Source of the DNA: Hirundichthys speculiger
Taxonomy: Eukaryota > Chordata > Actinopteri > Beloniformes > Exocoetidae
Direction of reading: 5' to 3'
Assembly: GCA_018398805.1 (NCBI GenBank)
Contig: JAGFBZ010000693.1
Coordinates: 62,001 to 126,000 of the forward strand
Length of the DNA stretch: 64,000 nt
The notes beneath the pieces were generated by a model. The model made no database searches and was not told where the DNA came from. It saw only the letters and a program-made list of their open reading frames with translations. Each line of letters begins with the position of its first letter. Within the stretch, counting starts at the first letter, position 1. Positions 1-63,940 of the stretch are shown piece after piece. Both the position numbers and the translations under genes were made by a program.

Positions 1-119
1 ATGTTTTTCCAAGTACACAGTGACACAGACAAAACATATTTCTAAGGAAAACATCAAAAGAGTCTTTGGTGCTCACTAAACCATCACTAACAAGTTTGAT
101 ATCTATCATTCAGACAGAC

Positions 120-415
120 TAAGAGCAAATGAGGAAAATTGTAAGCAATAGGTGCCTCTCTTACACTGACTCAGTTTATTTAAATCCAGGTTGAAGACTC
201 ACCTGTTCTCAGCTGCCTTTAAATAAGATTTTTATTCAGGAGCTCAAATCTGCACAGCCTTTTTAAAACTCCTTTTTACTGTTTTCTTCATTTTTATGCT
301 TTTATTCTTTTACTTTTTAATGTTTTCTTTTTCTGCGTTTAATGTTTTATGAAAAGCACTGAATTGTTTTGTACATGAAATGTGCTATACAAATAAACTT
401 GCCGTGCCTTGCCTA
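120..415 (+). mobile_element. LINE 3' end fragment (L2/Rex-like)
   Basis: Bases about 187-229 translate as KSRLKTHLFSAAFK and a stop, the typical last residues of a family of fish non-LTR retrotransposon ORF2 proteins (RLKTHLF..AF). About 190 bp of T-rich 3' UTR follows, with the tail signature GTGCTATACAAATAAACTTGCC and a short TTGCC-type repeat. Only the last few hundred bases are present, consistent with 5' truncation. The exact LINE clade is inferred, not shown. Confidence 0.65.
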
Positions 416-1959
416 ATGTTAAAGTCCAGGATCTGGAGAACAATGGCTAGGTCTACTAGCCTACCACTTCTAGAGTGCACTCTTCCATACTAGCTTCCAC
501 CAGCTTTTAATGACTACAGATTTTTAAGTAAAGATCCCAATTTTTTTGACAATGCAAAAGTTAGAAGGTGATTCTTTTCTATCAGTAGCACCATTCTGCC
601 ATAGATGGAAACATTGTGGTAATGGAAAAATAAGATACAAACACATGCTGGATTTCTTTTTTGTTTGTGTGTTTTAAAGTGTGTTCTGTGGATTTTCTAA
701 ATTCACTGTGTAAGTATGTATCAGAAATTAGCAATAAACTGTCCAAACAAACTCTTCTGGACATGTTGTGTTATTGTTGTGTTACAGGTTAAGAAAGAAA
801 GTTCTGCATTAGTGCCACATTTGAGAAAAGAATCTCGATGAAAAATCATTGCACAATGGTCTGACCTTGGGCTTTTAGTCCTCTCTGAAAAATGAACTTT
901 GTTGAATCTGAGTCAGATGGTGCACATTGATGAATCACATATAAACAGCTTCTTCTCAACTAGCTGAAGTCCAGCTTGCTCCTTCTCCTCCTCCTCTACT
1001 TCACCTTCACATCTCTAAAACCAATCCTTCATATGCACTTGCAGTGCAGCTCAGCAAATCTCTGTCGTCTAATGCTACACCTCCACTCTCTCAAAACATG
1101 ATGCCCGACTCTTCAATTCCTCATCCTCTACTCTTATTTCACTCCATTTAGCTATTGCTTGTGAACAATTATATGCCAGCAGCCAGTGATCACTGGAAAG
1201 GTCACAGCATCATTCTCGAACACAAAACCAAGCAGAGATCACAGTCCCGATAGTGTAAGTGGAGTTTAGCGCCACTAATAATAATTTTACCGATGAATAC
1301 GTCACCTATATATAGAATTTATCTGCCTGGGCGTATTGAAAAACATAGAAAACAATTTCTTTGACATTTATTTCTTTGCAGACAATATGAAAATAATATA
1401 TAAATATATTAAATATAAATATATTAATATATAAATATATTCCATCTTTTCTCCCTCTAAGCTTCATTTTATTCATCAAAATACATTTTCATTTTCAGGC
1501 CTGTAGAACATTCAGGGACAATTAAGTGCTGGTAAGCAGGCAAATTAAAAAAAAAAGAAAAATGATAACTTAAAGGGTCAAACTGGTGATGTCAACAGTG
1601 ATACTAAATTAAATTTAATGGCAGAAATAAAATAATTGAATTAAATAAAGATGATATGGTACAAAAGAAGTATTTATAAAAGGCTGAATGTTTGATGAGC
1701 AAAGTTGGACAGAGGATCTTCACTTTGTAAGCAAATGTGAGAGAAAGTGATTTAAATGCTTAACAACAATGTTCTTCAAAGAAAGACTGACAAGTACTTG
1801 TTTATTTCACTTTCTACGGCGCATAATTTCATGAAACCAAATGAAGGAAATTTGGTGCGTAAAGGACAAGTGCCTAAGTGGAGGTCCACTGGACACCTGT
1901 AGTCTCTGATCCCTCAGACAACAGTGTGTCAACAACTGACATTTATCAATAGCTGATAT
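416..1959. other. intron, no gene seen
   Basis: Intronic sequence downstream of the last visible coding exon of magi1. AT-rich with an AT-repeat patch at about 1385-1440. No coding region, RNA gene or recognisable mobile element was found. Confidence 0.5.
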
Positions 1960-2540
1960 AACAACATGTTATATCACAATTATTTTGAGAAATATTTGTC
2001 AAACATTACAAGACCAAGCTATGTCCAAAAACCAAGGTGGTATGAGATCGCATCAGTGCCCACGACAAATATAAAATTCACTTTTGTGATGGCTACATTC
2101 ACACAAAGAAGTACATGGAATTTTAGAGCAACACATGATAACTTATAGACCACATCTTTTCAATGGACGTCCATGTATTTTTCAACATGACAATGTAAAT
2201 GTCCATTCTGCACATATCACAAACAGATGGCTGAGGAATACTGTGGCCACTAGACTGGCCTGCCTGCAGGCCTGAAGTGTCCCCGGTGGAGGAAATATGG
2301 AGAACTTTGAAAAAACCTTAAGGCATTTTTACAGGAAGAATGTGACAGAATAACAAACTGAAACTCTTCATTGCTTGGTACCCTCATGGACAGAATGCCT
2401 TTGAGATGTAAACTTTTTTTTGTTATGTGTTGCAGGTCTGAAATGCAAAAACTGATATATTACAAATTTCAATGGAGTTGACAAGGAAAAATCATGAAAA
2501 GTCCTGTGGTCATACTGTCTGGAAAGAAATAAAAGTCAAA
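1960..2540 (+). pseudogene. Tc1/mariner transposase fossil, C-terminal half
   Basis: Translations in several frames give YVQKPRWYEIASVP, then FQHDNVNVHSAHITNRWLRN and LDWPA..P..SPVEEIWRTLKK. These are the second catalytic Asp (HDN) and the Glu-containing end (EEIW) of a DDE transposase. Stops and frameshifts separate the pieces, so it is dead. I did not find inverted repeats. The lineage differs from the other Tc1 copies in the window. Confidence 0.7.
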
Positions 2541-53279
<50,739 letters not shown>

Positions 53280-53400
53280 CTCCATCCATCAATTATCTTT
53301 GCCTCCTTCTTCCCTCTCAGGGTAAGGGGGGTTTTGCTAGAACTGATCCCAGCTGCCTTTAGGCAAATGGCAGGGGTGCACCCAGGACAGGTCATTAAAT
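53280..53400 (+). mobile_element. LINE tail fragment (L2/Maui-type), diverged
   Basis: CTCCATCCATCAATTATCTT, then CTGATCCCAGCTGCCTTTAG, GCAAATGGCAGGGGTGCACC and CAGGACAGGTCA match, with changes, the consecutive blocks of the repeat at 7895-8275. An A-tract and the (TA)n tract follow. Confidence 0.65.
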
Positions 53401-53423
53401 ATTCCTAAAAAAAAAAAAAAAAG

Positions 53424-53424
<1 letters not shown>

Positions 53425-53515
<91 letters not shown>
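53425..53515. repeat. (TA)n microsatellite
   Basis: About 91 bp of uninterrupted alternating TA after an A-tract. Confidence 0.98.
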
Positions 53516-53518
<3 letters not shown>

Positions 53519-55846
53519 GCTGTGTCTGCAGTTGTCAGTCAGTTGTTATTGTTTTTACTGTAACCCAGTGAGAACAATAGCACAAATTAAGGTGAGAATC
53601 ATCCTAAGGGTTTTATTTACAAACACAGCAAAGCTAATATCACCAAAGCCACATATCTGCTTTGGTTTGTCGTATTTTCTGCCCAGTACTGGAGACAGAG
53701 GTTGGTTTTCTTATTTGCTGTATTTTTCCGCTCCTCTACACACACATGCACACAGCTCACTGTGTAATTCAGTGCAAGCAAAGCACAGTCAGGTAATCGT
53801 TACCTAGCAACCAGCCAGTGCTGACGACCATCATTACAGTCCCTGCTAGGCAAGCAGAAGTCATGTTGTAAAAGGAAGAATAGATACACACACACACACG
53901 CACACACACACTCTCTCTCTCTCTCTTGCTTGACATAAATAAATGTTCTTTCAACTGGTGCATCCTTTGCTGCTCCATTTAGATTGATACAAACCACACA
54001 TCAAGAATAAAATATGCATGCATTAGACTTTACGCTCATCATCTTGTCACTTCTGCTGGCTCAGACACTTGCTCTGAGATAAAGACTCATCAGGAACGAC
54101 CCCCTCCTACGGGTACATATAGCTATCAGGGGTGGGCTGCCCAGGTGTCATGCTCTATCAATGAGAAAGTCATCAAATATTCAATATTTATGAGGACTGA
54201 AGCTGTGCAGATCAGGAATTACAATCACCCCACTATAGCACATGCCCGCACGTGTGTGTGTGTGTGTGTGAATTTGTTCACTATTTACTTTGTCTCTTTC
54301 TGAATGTTTATTCACAAATGCTATTTTGTAAAACAAATAATGACAATAATGTATTACAGGTAGCATAAACGGAGCTTCAGGATATGCTGGTTTTATTTTC
54401 ATTGCACTATACTGTTAAGGTCTACAGAAGTATTGTAGGGAATCTGTGACTTTGGAATTACTTTTTTTTTCTTGACCTATTTAACATGATTTCCCAGTAG
54501 CATGTGACAAAAAGTGGATATTAACTCTACTTGCCACAGTGCTACTATGTGACTGTTTGTTCTGCAACAATATACACTACTACTTAATGACATTAAAGTT
54601 GTCTAAAAACCTTTCATTATTGTTGCACAAGTGTACAGTGTTTGAGAGTTTCAAGTCTTAACTTTGATTCCTTTATCAGCCCTCAAAGCTCCAAATAGAA
54701 ATTTTATTTTGTTACATTTTTTGTTACATTTTTTTCAGCTGAGAATGATGAAAATAATATAATTACCCTGCCCTTGAACATGAATAGTTATTTTGCAGTC
54801 CTAAAGAGCACCACATTAGTCCGTGATAAAATGGAGCTTGGAGGGGATAATTTTGACTCTCATTTGAACAAAATCACTCTGTGAAATCTTAGACACCATA
54901 GACATCAGTGCACTGACAAATACTACATAGAAACTTAGAGGAATGCAGAGCAGACTGGTGAAAGACTGTGTGTGGCAGCTAAAGGTGCTTTTGGAGCCTG
55001 ATGAGGCAGGACAGAGATGTGTGAGGTTGCAAGGCTCCTCTAGAGTAGACAGGCTGACAGAAAGATAGGTTTAACTCAAACAAGAATGGATTATACACAT
55101 CCTCTATGCCTCCAGTCAGCATTACATAACCTTAAATCTAGTTATGCATCCCCGTCTCATTTTAGAAGTGGGGGTGGAGGGTGGTGGTGAGTGCACTCAA
55201 GCATCTAAAGATATGGGGATTCAAACATTCTCTCTGTGGACATGCAAACAAAGACAGACTTCAATAAAATGCATCTATGTCTTAGAGATGTGATTTTAAT
55301 TGGAAGAGCTTTTATAACAGCTCTTTGCATTTTATAAAGTGACAAGAGAGGATTCTAGAACATCCAGGCCAGAAAGCAAGAGAAACATATAGCAGCAGCA
55401 TCCTAAAGCCTCAGAAGGAGACTGAACCAAGCAGCTGCAGTCTACAGAACCACCTAACAGCTGTTCTCCCTACAAGTCATCGCTAATGTCTGCCAATCAT
55501 GCCTGTGGAAATAACCTGCCAGTGGTAACCATTCAAACAGAGAGCTAGACAGCCAATCAGCAGCCATGAAGTAGAGTGTTTGTGAATATCTGTTTGTAAA
55601 ACAACAGGCATCTATAGAGGACGTATCGACTTCAATGTGCCCCGGCTGGGAGTGCATCTGTGTGTGTAAAGCTCTGTTCTGCTGCTAATTGGGATTCATA
55701 CCCTGTCCTCCAGCTCAACACTGCCCTCTGTGTCTTCAAACCTCATGACCAAGAAATCTGTTACACAGAGCAGTATCCATGGCAACCCAGGGCCAACCAC
55801 CAACTGAAGAGCTGTGTGCTGTCTTTATATGATGCTGCCCCCTAGT
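53516..55846. other. intron, simple repeats only
   Basis: AT-rich intron with a (CA)n/(CT)n pair at about 53886-53926 and a (GT)n run at about 54250-54271. No gene recognised. Confidence 0.5.
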
Positions 55847-55970
<124 letters not shown>

Positions 55971-56527
55971 TACATAAATGTACCTGTGAATTAAAATCAC
56001 ATTACTTTATTTCTTTATTTGCTCCTCTACCACAAAGAAAGATGACGTTATCAAAACAATGTAAAACTCTTAAAGTGAAATGTGCACAATGATATTTGAA
56101 ATAAAATATACTGGTACTGCTATAAAAAAATAGAAAAGGAAAAAAAAAGCCTTTCATATAACTATATCTTACATTAATGTGTTTATATTGCACTCAAAAC
56201 ATCCTGGCAGTCAAAACCAGTTGGATCACAGCCATGAATATTCTCCAAACAAGCTGTGACCAATCAGATGGATTGGTTGAGACGGATATCAACACATCTG
56301 CTTTATTTCACAACGCAGACCACACATGCGGGTGCAGGTTTGCTCTGACCACAACATGAAAAAATCCCTAAATTACAGCTGCTCTATGGGAGAATGCCTC
56401 ACACTTAATCCTCTGCAAGAGGTGAGTAATTATTGCAGGAAAAATATGAATTACAAGACTAACGTGGTATCACTGGAAACAATACACTTTGGGGGATAAA
56501 ACTGATGCCTGATATTGCTTCTAACTG

Positions 56528-56583
<56 letters not shown>

Positions 56584-57120
56584 AGAAAAATGTGAAAGTG
56601 GGTCTATAAAAACTAGCGCTACGAAGCAGAGGAGAGAAAGCCTCAAGTATTTCCCAGAATAATCAATATGGTAAGCTCGAGAGGTCAGGACCACCACAAA
56701 AATTGGGTCAGCGAGTCAGTGAGTGAAACAATGGCATCCATAAGGACACCTGCTTTCACAAGCTGGCAAGGTCTTAGGTAGTTGACTATCTTGATATTTT
56801 TGGGGAATAATATAAGCCTAAAAGAAGATATCATGTGCTGTTCCAGTTCAGAGTTTAAGTTCAGAGCTGCCAGTTTAAATTACCCAGTGCTAGATTATTA
56901 GATTATATTTGTTACAATTTACAGAGCCCCAGTCTAGCATTAGACAATGGGGTGAAACTATAATAATGGTACAATTCATAAACTTTGCACTGTAATGTTC
57001 CAGCTGCTCCTTATCTATTTACAAATGATTAATGTATTCCTTAGTATGAGAGTTCATACTTCAGGACATTATGACATAGAAACTCAGAAATATTAATTCA
57101 CAGTTGATTTTTTTATGCAA
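55971..57120. other. intron with (TG)n
   Basis: AT-rich intron. Contains the (TG)26 tract at 56529-56580. No gene. Confidence 0.5.
56529..56580. repeat. (TG)n microsatellite
   Basis: About 52 bp of uninterrupted TG. Confidence 0.97.
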
Positions 57121-57121
57121 C

Positions 57122-57510
57122 TTAAAGGTAGGGTAAGCAGTTCTTTGCTATTTCTAACCCAGAACACTCATTTGTCACATTTGATGAATGCCTCCTCACT
57201 CATCCGCTAGTTGCTCTTCTTGTGAGCACGCTGTAGAAGAAACGTGGTCTTCATAAACAGCCCTGGCTATGTAACCCCCCAAACCATAACAAGCGTTACC
57301 CCAGCCAATCACTGACAAAGGGGAGTGTTTGTGCTCATACACTTGGTTGGGCTTTGGAAATGCATGCTCGTGATGGGGTGTGTTTTCTTAGGGAGCACTG
57401 GAGGGAGAGGAGGAGCCAGCTCTCCATGTTTTGCTAATGCACTAAAAAAATGAACAGATGTGGGGTTATCCAGAAATCTCTTACTCAAGCTTTAATATGT
57501 AAGAAAATGG
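57122..57510. repeat. probable interspersed repeat, class unknown
   Basis: GC-richer block starting TTAAAGGTAGGGTAAGCAG and including GAATGCCTCCTCACTCATCC, TGTGAGCACGCTGTAGAAGA and AACGTGGTCTTCATAAACAG. The wording resembles a common teleost repeat as I remember it. Single copy in this window, so this is not proven here. Confidence 0.4.
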
Positions 57511-57692
57511 ATTCCTCTTGCATAAAAGTGTATCTCAGGATGATACCTCTAGTCATTGTGGCTGGTTAAGAAAAGATTATCATTATCATCATAATTATTA
57601 TTATTATTATTATTATTATTATTTGCATTTTGCAATTCAGAACACCTGCAGTTTATGCCATCTTACCAGTTGCCATGCTAATTAGTTTACAC

Positions 57693-58318
57693 CAGTGGTG
57701 CGCAAACTGTGGTACGGGTATCACCAGTGGTACGCAAGTGCTCTCTGGTGGTACGTGAGGAACGTCATGACTTTCCACATTTTTACCACGTTTTCAATTT
57801 TTTTAAAAAATCAGAAACATACAATGCATTATAAATACAACGTTTCAAATAAAATATGTAGCTTGAGATAATTAAAATTGTGTCTTTAAAAAAAATGTGT
57901 TGCATATTCAGTTGCAATGCAGATTTAACACCTTTTGAATGTGTTTATTTTGTTCTGTGTGAGTATGTGAGAATTTTTGGTCAGAGTTGTAAATGTCTCA
58001 TTCAATAAGGTAACAATTCAGGTAACAATAAATAACTGCAATAAGGGATAAACATCTCTCCTGTGTGTTTAAAGCTAGTTGAGAGGGCATATATGGCTAT
58101 ATTTTAAAATTGGTCATCATGGTAGTGATTTCTGAACACCTTGACAACATAGCTTTATGTCATGTATAAAGACAGAAGGCCAAAAAAAAAAACAAAAATA
58201 AAAACGGACAAACAGTGCATTCATGGTTTTATATTACTTTTTTTTTTTTTTTACCGGTACTCGGAGAGCTGAACAGTTTCTCAGGTGGTACGCAGTATTA
58301 AAAGTTTGAGAACCCTTG
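57693..58318. mobile_element. short hAT-type element (different family)
   Basis: 626 bp with ends CAGTGGTGCGCAAACT and AGTTTGAGAACCCTTG (inverted, imperfect), flanked by GTTTACAC (57685-57692) and GTTTATAC (58319-58326), an 8-bp target duplication with one change. No transposase. Internal T-tract at about 58239-58252. Confidence 0.88.
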
Positions 58319-58326
58319 GTTTATAC

Positions 58327-60300
58327 CAAACCTTATGTGACAACCTTCAACAATTAACAGTCCCACTAGATGTACTTAGTTTCTATGAAGAGTTCATTCG
58401 GATGATGTGAACAAAAAAGATTTCAAAAGCTGGATTCAGTTGAGAAAGTCAAAAGCCGGTTTGGTACCACATTTTGATTATAGGGCTCCTCTCTGTCTGC
58501 ATCCTTCAATCTGTGGTGGAGCTGTAGCATAACAGGAGCAGCCAAAATTTAATTGAACTGGTTTCAGTCACAGTCTCAAGTCATCTCAGGTTTGTAAGAG
58601 CTCAAACTGAGAACAAAAAAAGGCCTTTCCTCGAGGGGAAAAGTAATATTGTATTTCCTCTGGCTGATGCCAAATAATGGGCACAAAAAAAGGAAATGGA
58701 AATGCTGGTTCTTAAACAGTAAATTCCATTGTTTCAGAAGCTTCCTGTGGGTCTTAGGACATCCCGTCAGTCAACACCAGAGTCTCCAGTTACAGATGAG
58801 AGCATTTCACTCTGCATTGTCCATTAATATAAGGAGGGGCTGTCTGAACAGCAGGAGAGACGCAAGGAACAACAAGAATAATCAAATATGCCTGCTTTTA
58901 GTGAAATGGTTCAGCTGGCTTTCTTGGAGTGAAAAACTGCCTTCAATCTCCCGTTGTTACACAGCCATTATTCTGGCTGAGAGAGAGAAAGAGTTCACAT
59001 CTCCTGACAAAAGAGATAACATAATTAAACAATTTACTCCTATGTTTTCCTCTCATGTTATTTCGAAACAATTTCTGTTCTCCTGTGAAATACATACAAA
59101 TAGACAAGGACACATTGGTATAAATACACATTTTTTTTTCTTTGACACACGTTCACCACTAGCAGCCGCTGTCTTATTGCTGCCAACTATAAGCCCTGCA
59201 ATCAGAGCAGCTGGAGCGGAGAGGAAAAAACAGCAATCACAGCGTGTCCGCTGCAAAGCTCTGGGATAGGCCTTTGCTGCCTCCTCCTATAATTACCTCC
59301 ATAACATAACCATAACCACACCCAGAGTTCTTTTCATGTATTTCCCACTTTAAGGACTCTCCCTGATGTACTAGGGTGCATGGAAAAATCAAACACTAGC
59401 GCAAATGACACCCTCATGTTCAGCAAGAAGTCTTTCTGACTTTTGTATTTCTTTAAAAGCTTTAATATTTTGCTTTATTTCTAACAAGACGAACACTGAC
59501 AAAAATGGATTCAATCTCAGGGCATAATTCTGTCACAGAAATTGTTTATCAATTTAACATATACATCTTGGAAGCCTTAATTTTATTTTATAGGGATTTA
59601 TGATTCTACTACTGCCAGCAGTTTGTGCGTGTAATCATTTTGGATTTGCATGAGAAATTGCACAACTTTTTTCTCTATTTGGTCTAGTTTAGTTCTTCCA
59701 TTTTGCAAATCTGTAAAATGTATTGACCCCTGCATATTTGCTAATATTAAATGTTTTTTTTGTAATAATGAACACATTAATTTTTATTATTATTATGATG
59801 ATTTTACTTAGCAGTACATCTCAACAACAGAAACGTTATCCATTAAAGAAGACACACATAGACAATACCAACATGCGACAAGCCAGTATGCAGTTTTCAC
59901 AAGTCTAAATCTACTGAAAAATAATCTAAAACAACATCGATAAAGCAAAATGTTGCTAATTAATAATTTAATAAATGATTAATAATTAATCAATTCTAAT
60001 TAATTATTATTAATTTATTAATACTCTTCCCACAATATGAATGTTTTCTAACAGACTGCAAATATCATTAATGCAAAAGCCATTGTCATGTTTGACCAAC
60101 AAAAAATAATAAAAATTTAAAGTTGAATATTTTCAGTTCATAATTTAGTCATCATAAGGATACCAAACCCTCCATTTAAGAAAATACACTGTGAAAAAGT
60201 GTGGTTTGTTATTGTGTTACTTAGTCCATGACTACTGACTCTTGACTGACTCCTCGACTACCTTATTATTTTACAGTTTGTACATGGTGTCAAAACTGTT
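58327..60300. other. intron, no gene seen
   Basis: AT-rich intron. The 206-codon plus-strand frame at 58649-59269 shows no domain, no splice-compatible context and ordinary base composition, so it is not supported as a gene. Confidence 0.5.
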
Positions 60301-60339
60301 TTTAAGGACTTTATGTTTTAAAGAGTTCGGCTGAAAAAG

Positions 60340-60660
60340 AGGACCGGCTTTGGGAAGACCGTCTGTTTCTGACAACAGAATACGCAGAAAAGTACAGAAG
60401 ATTTATGTGAGGAGGCGAGCGCAGGTCAGTTCTGACCCAGTTCTCCAGTGGTGTGCTGCTGACTCTGAGTCAGCAGTGCGTGATGGTAGAACTGGATTGA
60501 AGGAAGAGTCCCAGACAAAGAGACGCACAAACACACAGACGCACATCGAGGCGAGCAGAGGCGGTACGTTCCGCTCCAGCGCGCTGCATCTGTTCATTGC
60601 TAAATATATCCAGAGGAACTCAGGCCTACCACTCCCTCCTCTCTGAGTTACTAGCTGAGT
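60340..60660. promoter_or_regulatory. GC-rich block with palindromic transcription-factor-like sites
   Basis: A roughly 300-bp GC- and CpG-richer island in AT-rich intron. Contains the perfect inverted repeat GGTCAG-TT-CTGACC (about 60424-60437, nuclear-receptor-half-site-like) and CTGCTGACTC-T-GAGTCAGCAG (60456-60476), which holds two TGAGTCAGCA (AP-1/NF-E2/Maf-type) sites facing each other. Further on it has GCGAGCAGAGGCGGTACG and TCCAGCGCGCTGC. Could be an enhancer or alternative promoter in the first intron of magi1. Inference only. Confidence 0.4.
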
Positions 60661-62620
60661 AGGCCAAAGGATGGAAGAAGGACAAAAGGCAGGAAGGAGT
60701 ATGCGCAAATGTAAAGAAAGAGTAAAAGCTTTAGGGTTGAGAGGAGGGGTCGATCTTTCAATGATGTGGGAAATATCTCTGATAAACAGAGATGTTACTC
60801 TGTCTGTTTTCAAGTCTTTTAAACTAGACTAAACATGGGCAGATATTATTGTTTTTCAGAACACCATACTTAATACACTCCAGATGACAGGATATCTATT
60901 CTTATCCAATAGGCCCACTTAGAATGAGAAGGAAAAAAATTCTTGTTGCCATGTTACCACACACAGTGCTCACAAAACATTAATTGAAAACATGACCACT
61001 GTGTTATTTTTACTCCCATGCCCAATACATGTAGAGACACCAAAGCTAGAGTGAGTTGAATCCTCCCTGTCGCTGATAGAAAGCATCACGCTACAGTCGG
61101 TGTGCGAGCGTCAGTTCTAACCGGTTGCTTCTGTTAAATGTCCACTGCCTCCCTGGCTGTCATACACAAAGAGCCTCTCTGTCATTAAAGTCCCCTCTTT
61201 CACAGGATCCGATGACCACAGGCAACGGGACAGAGAAGAGATACACCTCCCCCTCCTTTTTTACTCCCTCCCTTCAAACGCATCACACCACAGGGATGAG
61301 TGTGTCGTCACCAGTTCATATGATGAAACACAACAAAGCTCAGGAGTAGAAATTACCACATGGAGCCCGAATTGCAGTTTACATGGATTTTAATGAAGGA
61401 GTGAAGAAGGGGAATTTTTTTTCCCACAGGGAGTAATAACCATTAATTCTTACCTTGAGAACTGTAATTGAGGGGGCCGCATGTGATGTTGATGCAGCAC
61501 ACAAAGAAACCAGTAGAGTTCAGCAAGGGGATGTGACATTCAATGAGCTTTGCTGTATATCACAGGTCTCCTCTGTATTAGACTGAATATTAATTAACAC
61601 ACATGAGACACTGCTTTTGGAGAGATACCCCTTCAACACAAGGGCCCATCCATCAGATCCATGAGGGTAGTGTAAATGGAGAGAGCTGGCACAATTAATC
61701 TGTCATGTGAAATTCTTTAGTTTGTTACCAAACAGAAACTGACACTGATGGGAATATCTTAGGAGTTGCAGTTTTGCAGTGGAAGAAAAGACAACTGGTT
61801 ACAGACAGTTGCGGGAGAAAAGAGAGCAAGAAAAAGTACTTGGTGTGGACCACATATCTCAGTCTCTACTCCAAATTGACTGAGGGCAGAGAGAAAATAC
61901 AACAAATTGACAGCTGGGAATCAACAGAGATAAGATTAAAGAGGGGCCTTGAATGTCAGGAGGCAGTCTGGTTATTATAATGCTGAAAAGCATCACAGAT
62001 GCATTTCAGTCCTGCATCTTCAAACCAAATCAGCCTCTAAGGATAAAGTTCTATTTCCTTTAAACATAAAAAGAAGAAATGAGACATAAATTCAGAATGA
62101 CAGAGGGAAAACAACAGAACAGAGATGTGGAAGGATTAAGTTTTAAGTACAGTAACAGTAAAGAACTTTAAAGGTAAATTGAACTGTTTAAACTGATAGC
62201 ATGTTGTGAGATGTTCTTTTTCTAAAGTCACACGTAGCTTATGGCTTTTGATGATGTAACAGGATTGATTTGTCAGGTAAATCTAAGTATCCCCATGAGT
62301 GATAAAAAAAAAAAAAAACTGTCTCCACAAACCACCAAAGAAGCTGGACCTTTCATGTAAGCGCTGTAAAAGGAAATTCATGCAAAAATAGACTTAATCA
62401 AAAAAGATAAAAATGGCATTCTTGCCCACCAGAATAAAAACTATGAAAATAAACTCTGACATTTTCTGAAAGAAAAGAGACAGTTTAAATGGCATAAACC
62501 ATATCATATGCCAAAAATCTCCTCAAGGAGGAGAGGGTAAACTGGAGAATCCATAAGATAAGAGAAAAGGACCAATTTCAGCCACATATGGATAAACTGC
62601 TTCAGATTAAAGGTGAATGT
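60661..62620. other. intron, no feature seen
   Basis: AT-rich intron with an A-tract at about 62304-62319. No gene or recognised repeat. Confidence 0.5.
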
Positions 62621-62628
62621 GTTTGTGT

Positions 62629-63482
62629 TAGAGGTCTTCGGTGCAACCCGACATCCCGAAAACCCGAGGATCCGACCCGACCCGAATCGGGTCTCGGGTC
62701 CATTCAAAAGACGTGACTCCGGGTTCGGATTGGAATCGGTACAGTTAGTCTTGGGTCCGGTTGGTGCTCTCCGACAAGCTGGGTCCACGTTTACTCTAGA
62801 GAGGTAAAGATATTGGCAGTTGGCAGCCAATGTCAGGACTCGGAGCAGTTTAATTAATTATTCATTAACGTGGCGTATTGGTCATGAAACAATTGCGTTG
62901 CCGTAGCGTGTTATTACCGGTATGTCCGGCAGCTGTAAAGCACAACACATTTTCTGTGACATGCACTATGATAAAATACAACTATTCATTTAGGCTTATT
63001 GTTTAATAAAACTGTAAATGCATTTAAATCCACGTTTATTCAAATATGAAATGTTTTCATATGAAAACATTTTTTTTCCTGAAGTGGGCGGGTTTTGGAG
63101 CGCGATTGGGCGGAAATGGCTCAACCAAATCTGGCAACACTGCCTGACCGGTGTAGGCTATTAGTGTTAGCAGTTGCTACCAATAGCATATGTATCCACA
63201 AAGAAAATAACAACGTGGATTTATTGTTGTTTACATCACGTAACTTATGCAGCAACTGAACTGGGTAGAAGAAGACAACTTTAGGTAAGAAAATCAAGTT
63301 TTATTCAACGCTAGACAACTTTAACATGAGCAACTATGGGCTGTATTGTCTCTCTTCTATTCGGGTAACTCGCTTCAGTTCATGATCAGAAAATCAAAAC
63401 TCGGGTCGGGTCAGTTCCGGGTCCAAATATTGCGGGTCCATTCGCGTTCGGGTCCATAAAAGTGGACCCGTGAAGATCTCTA
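62629..63482. mobile_element. short hAT-type element (third family), perfect target duplication
   Basis: 854 bp between perfect 8-bp direct repeats GTTTGTGT (62621-62628 and 63483-63490). Ends are TAGAGGTCTTCGGTGCAACC and GGACCCGTGAAGATCTCTA, inverted and imperfect. Subterminal parts are rich in repeated CCCGA/TCGGG words (about 62645-62700 and 63398-63470). No transposase recognised. The perfect duplication suggests a recent insertion. Confidence 0.9.
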
Positions 63483-63565
63483 GTTTGTGTATACTTGTCA
63501 GTCTTCACACAATTTGCACTCTTTAAAACATTCTCATTATGAAACCATCTAATATATATATATTA

Positions 63566-63865
63566 GAGGTGGGCAAGTAACGCATTAATTTATTAACGCT
63601 GACATTTATTTTATCGCGCGTTAACACATGTTGCTCACATGCTTTTGTTTTGAAAAGTCTGTTACTGGCTGCTGCGGAACCGGAAAACAGTAAACATAAG
63701 GAAAAGCTAAAACAGACAGGGAGAATGGGAAAAATCTGTGTACTTTACTTTAGAGCAACTCAGGTAGTAATATTACATAATGAGATGAAGCCAGACATAA
63801 ACGGTAATTGTTATGGCATAAAATTTTACCACGCTTTACTGTAATGCCGGTAACTCTTCCATCCG
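63566..63865. mobile_element. part of a DNA-transposon-like repeat
   Basis: Begins TAGAGGTGGGCAAGTAACGC, then ATTAATTTATTAACGCTGAC and TTATCGCGCGTTAAC, wording common at the ends of fish hAT-like elements. The other end and target duplication were not located. Class tentative. Confidence 0.4.
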
Positions 63866-63866
<1 letters not shown>

Positions 63867-63939
<73 letters not shown>

Positions 63940-63940
63940 T
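63867..63940. repeat. (TA)n microsatellite
   Basis: About 74 bp of TA repeat with one interruption near 63902. Confidence 0.95.

Noticed and set aside
58649..59269. 206-codon open frame on the plus strand
   Set aside because: No recognisable domain or motif and no supporting splice or promoter context. Length is possible by chance in 64 kb of six frames.
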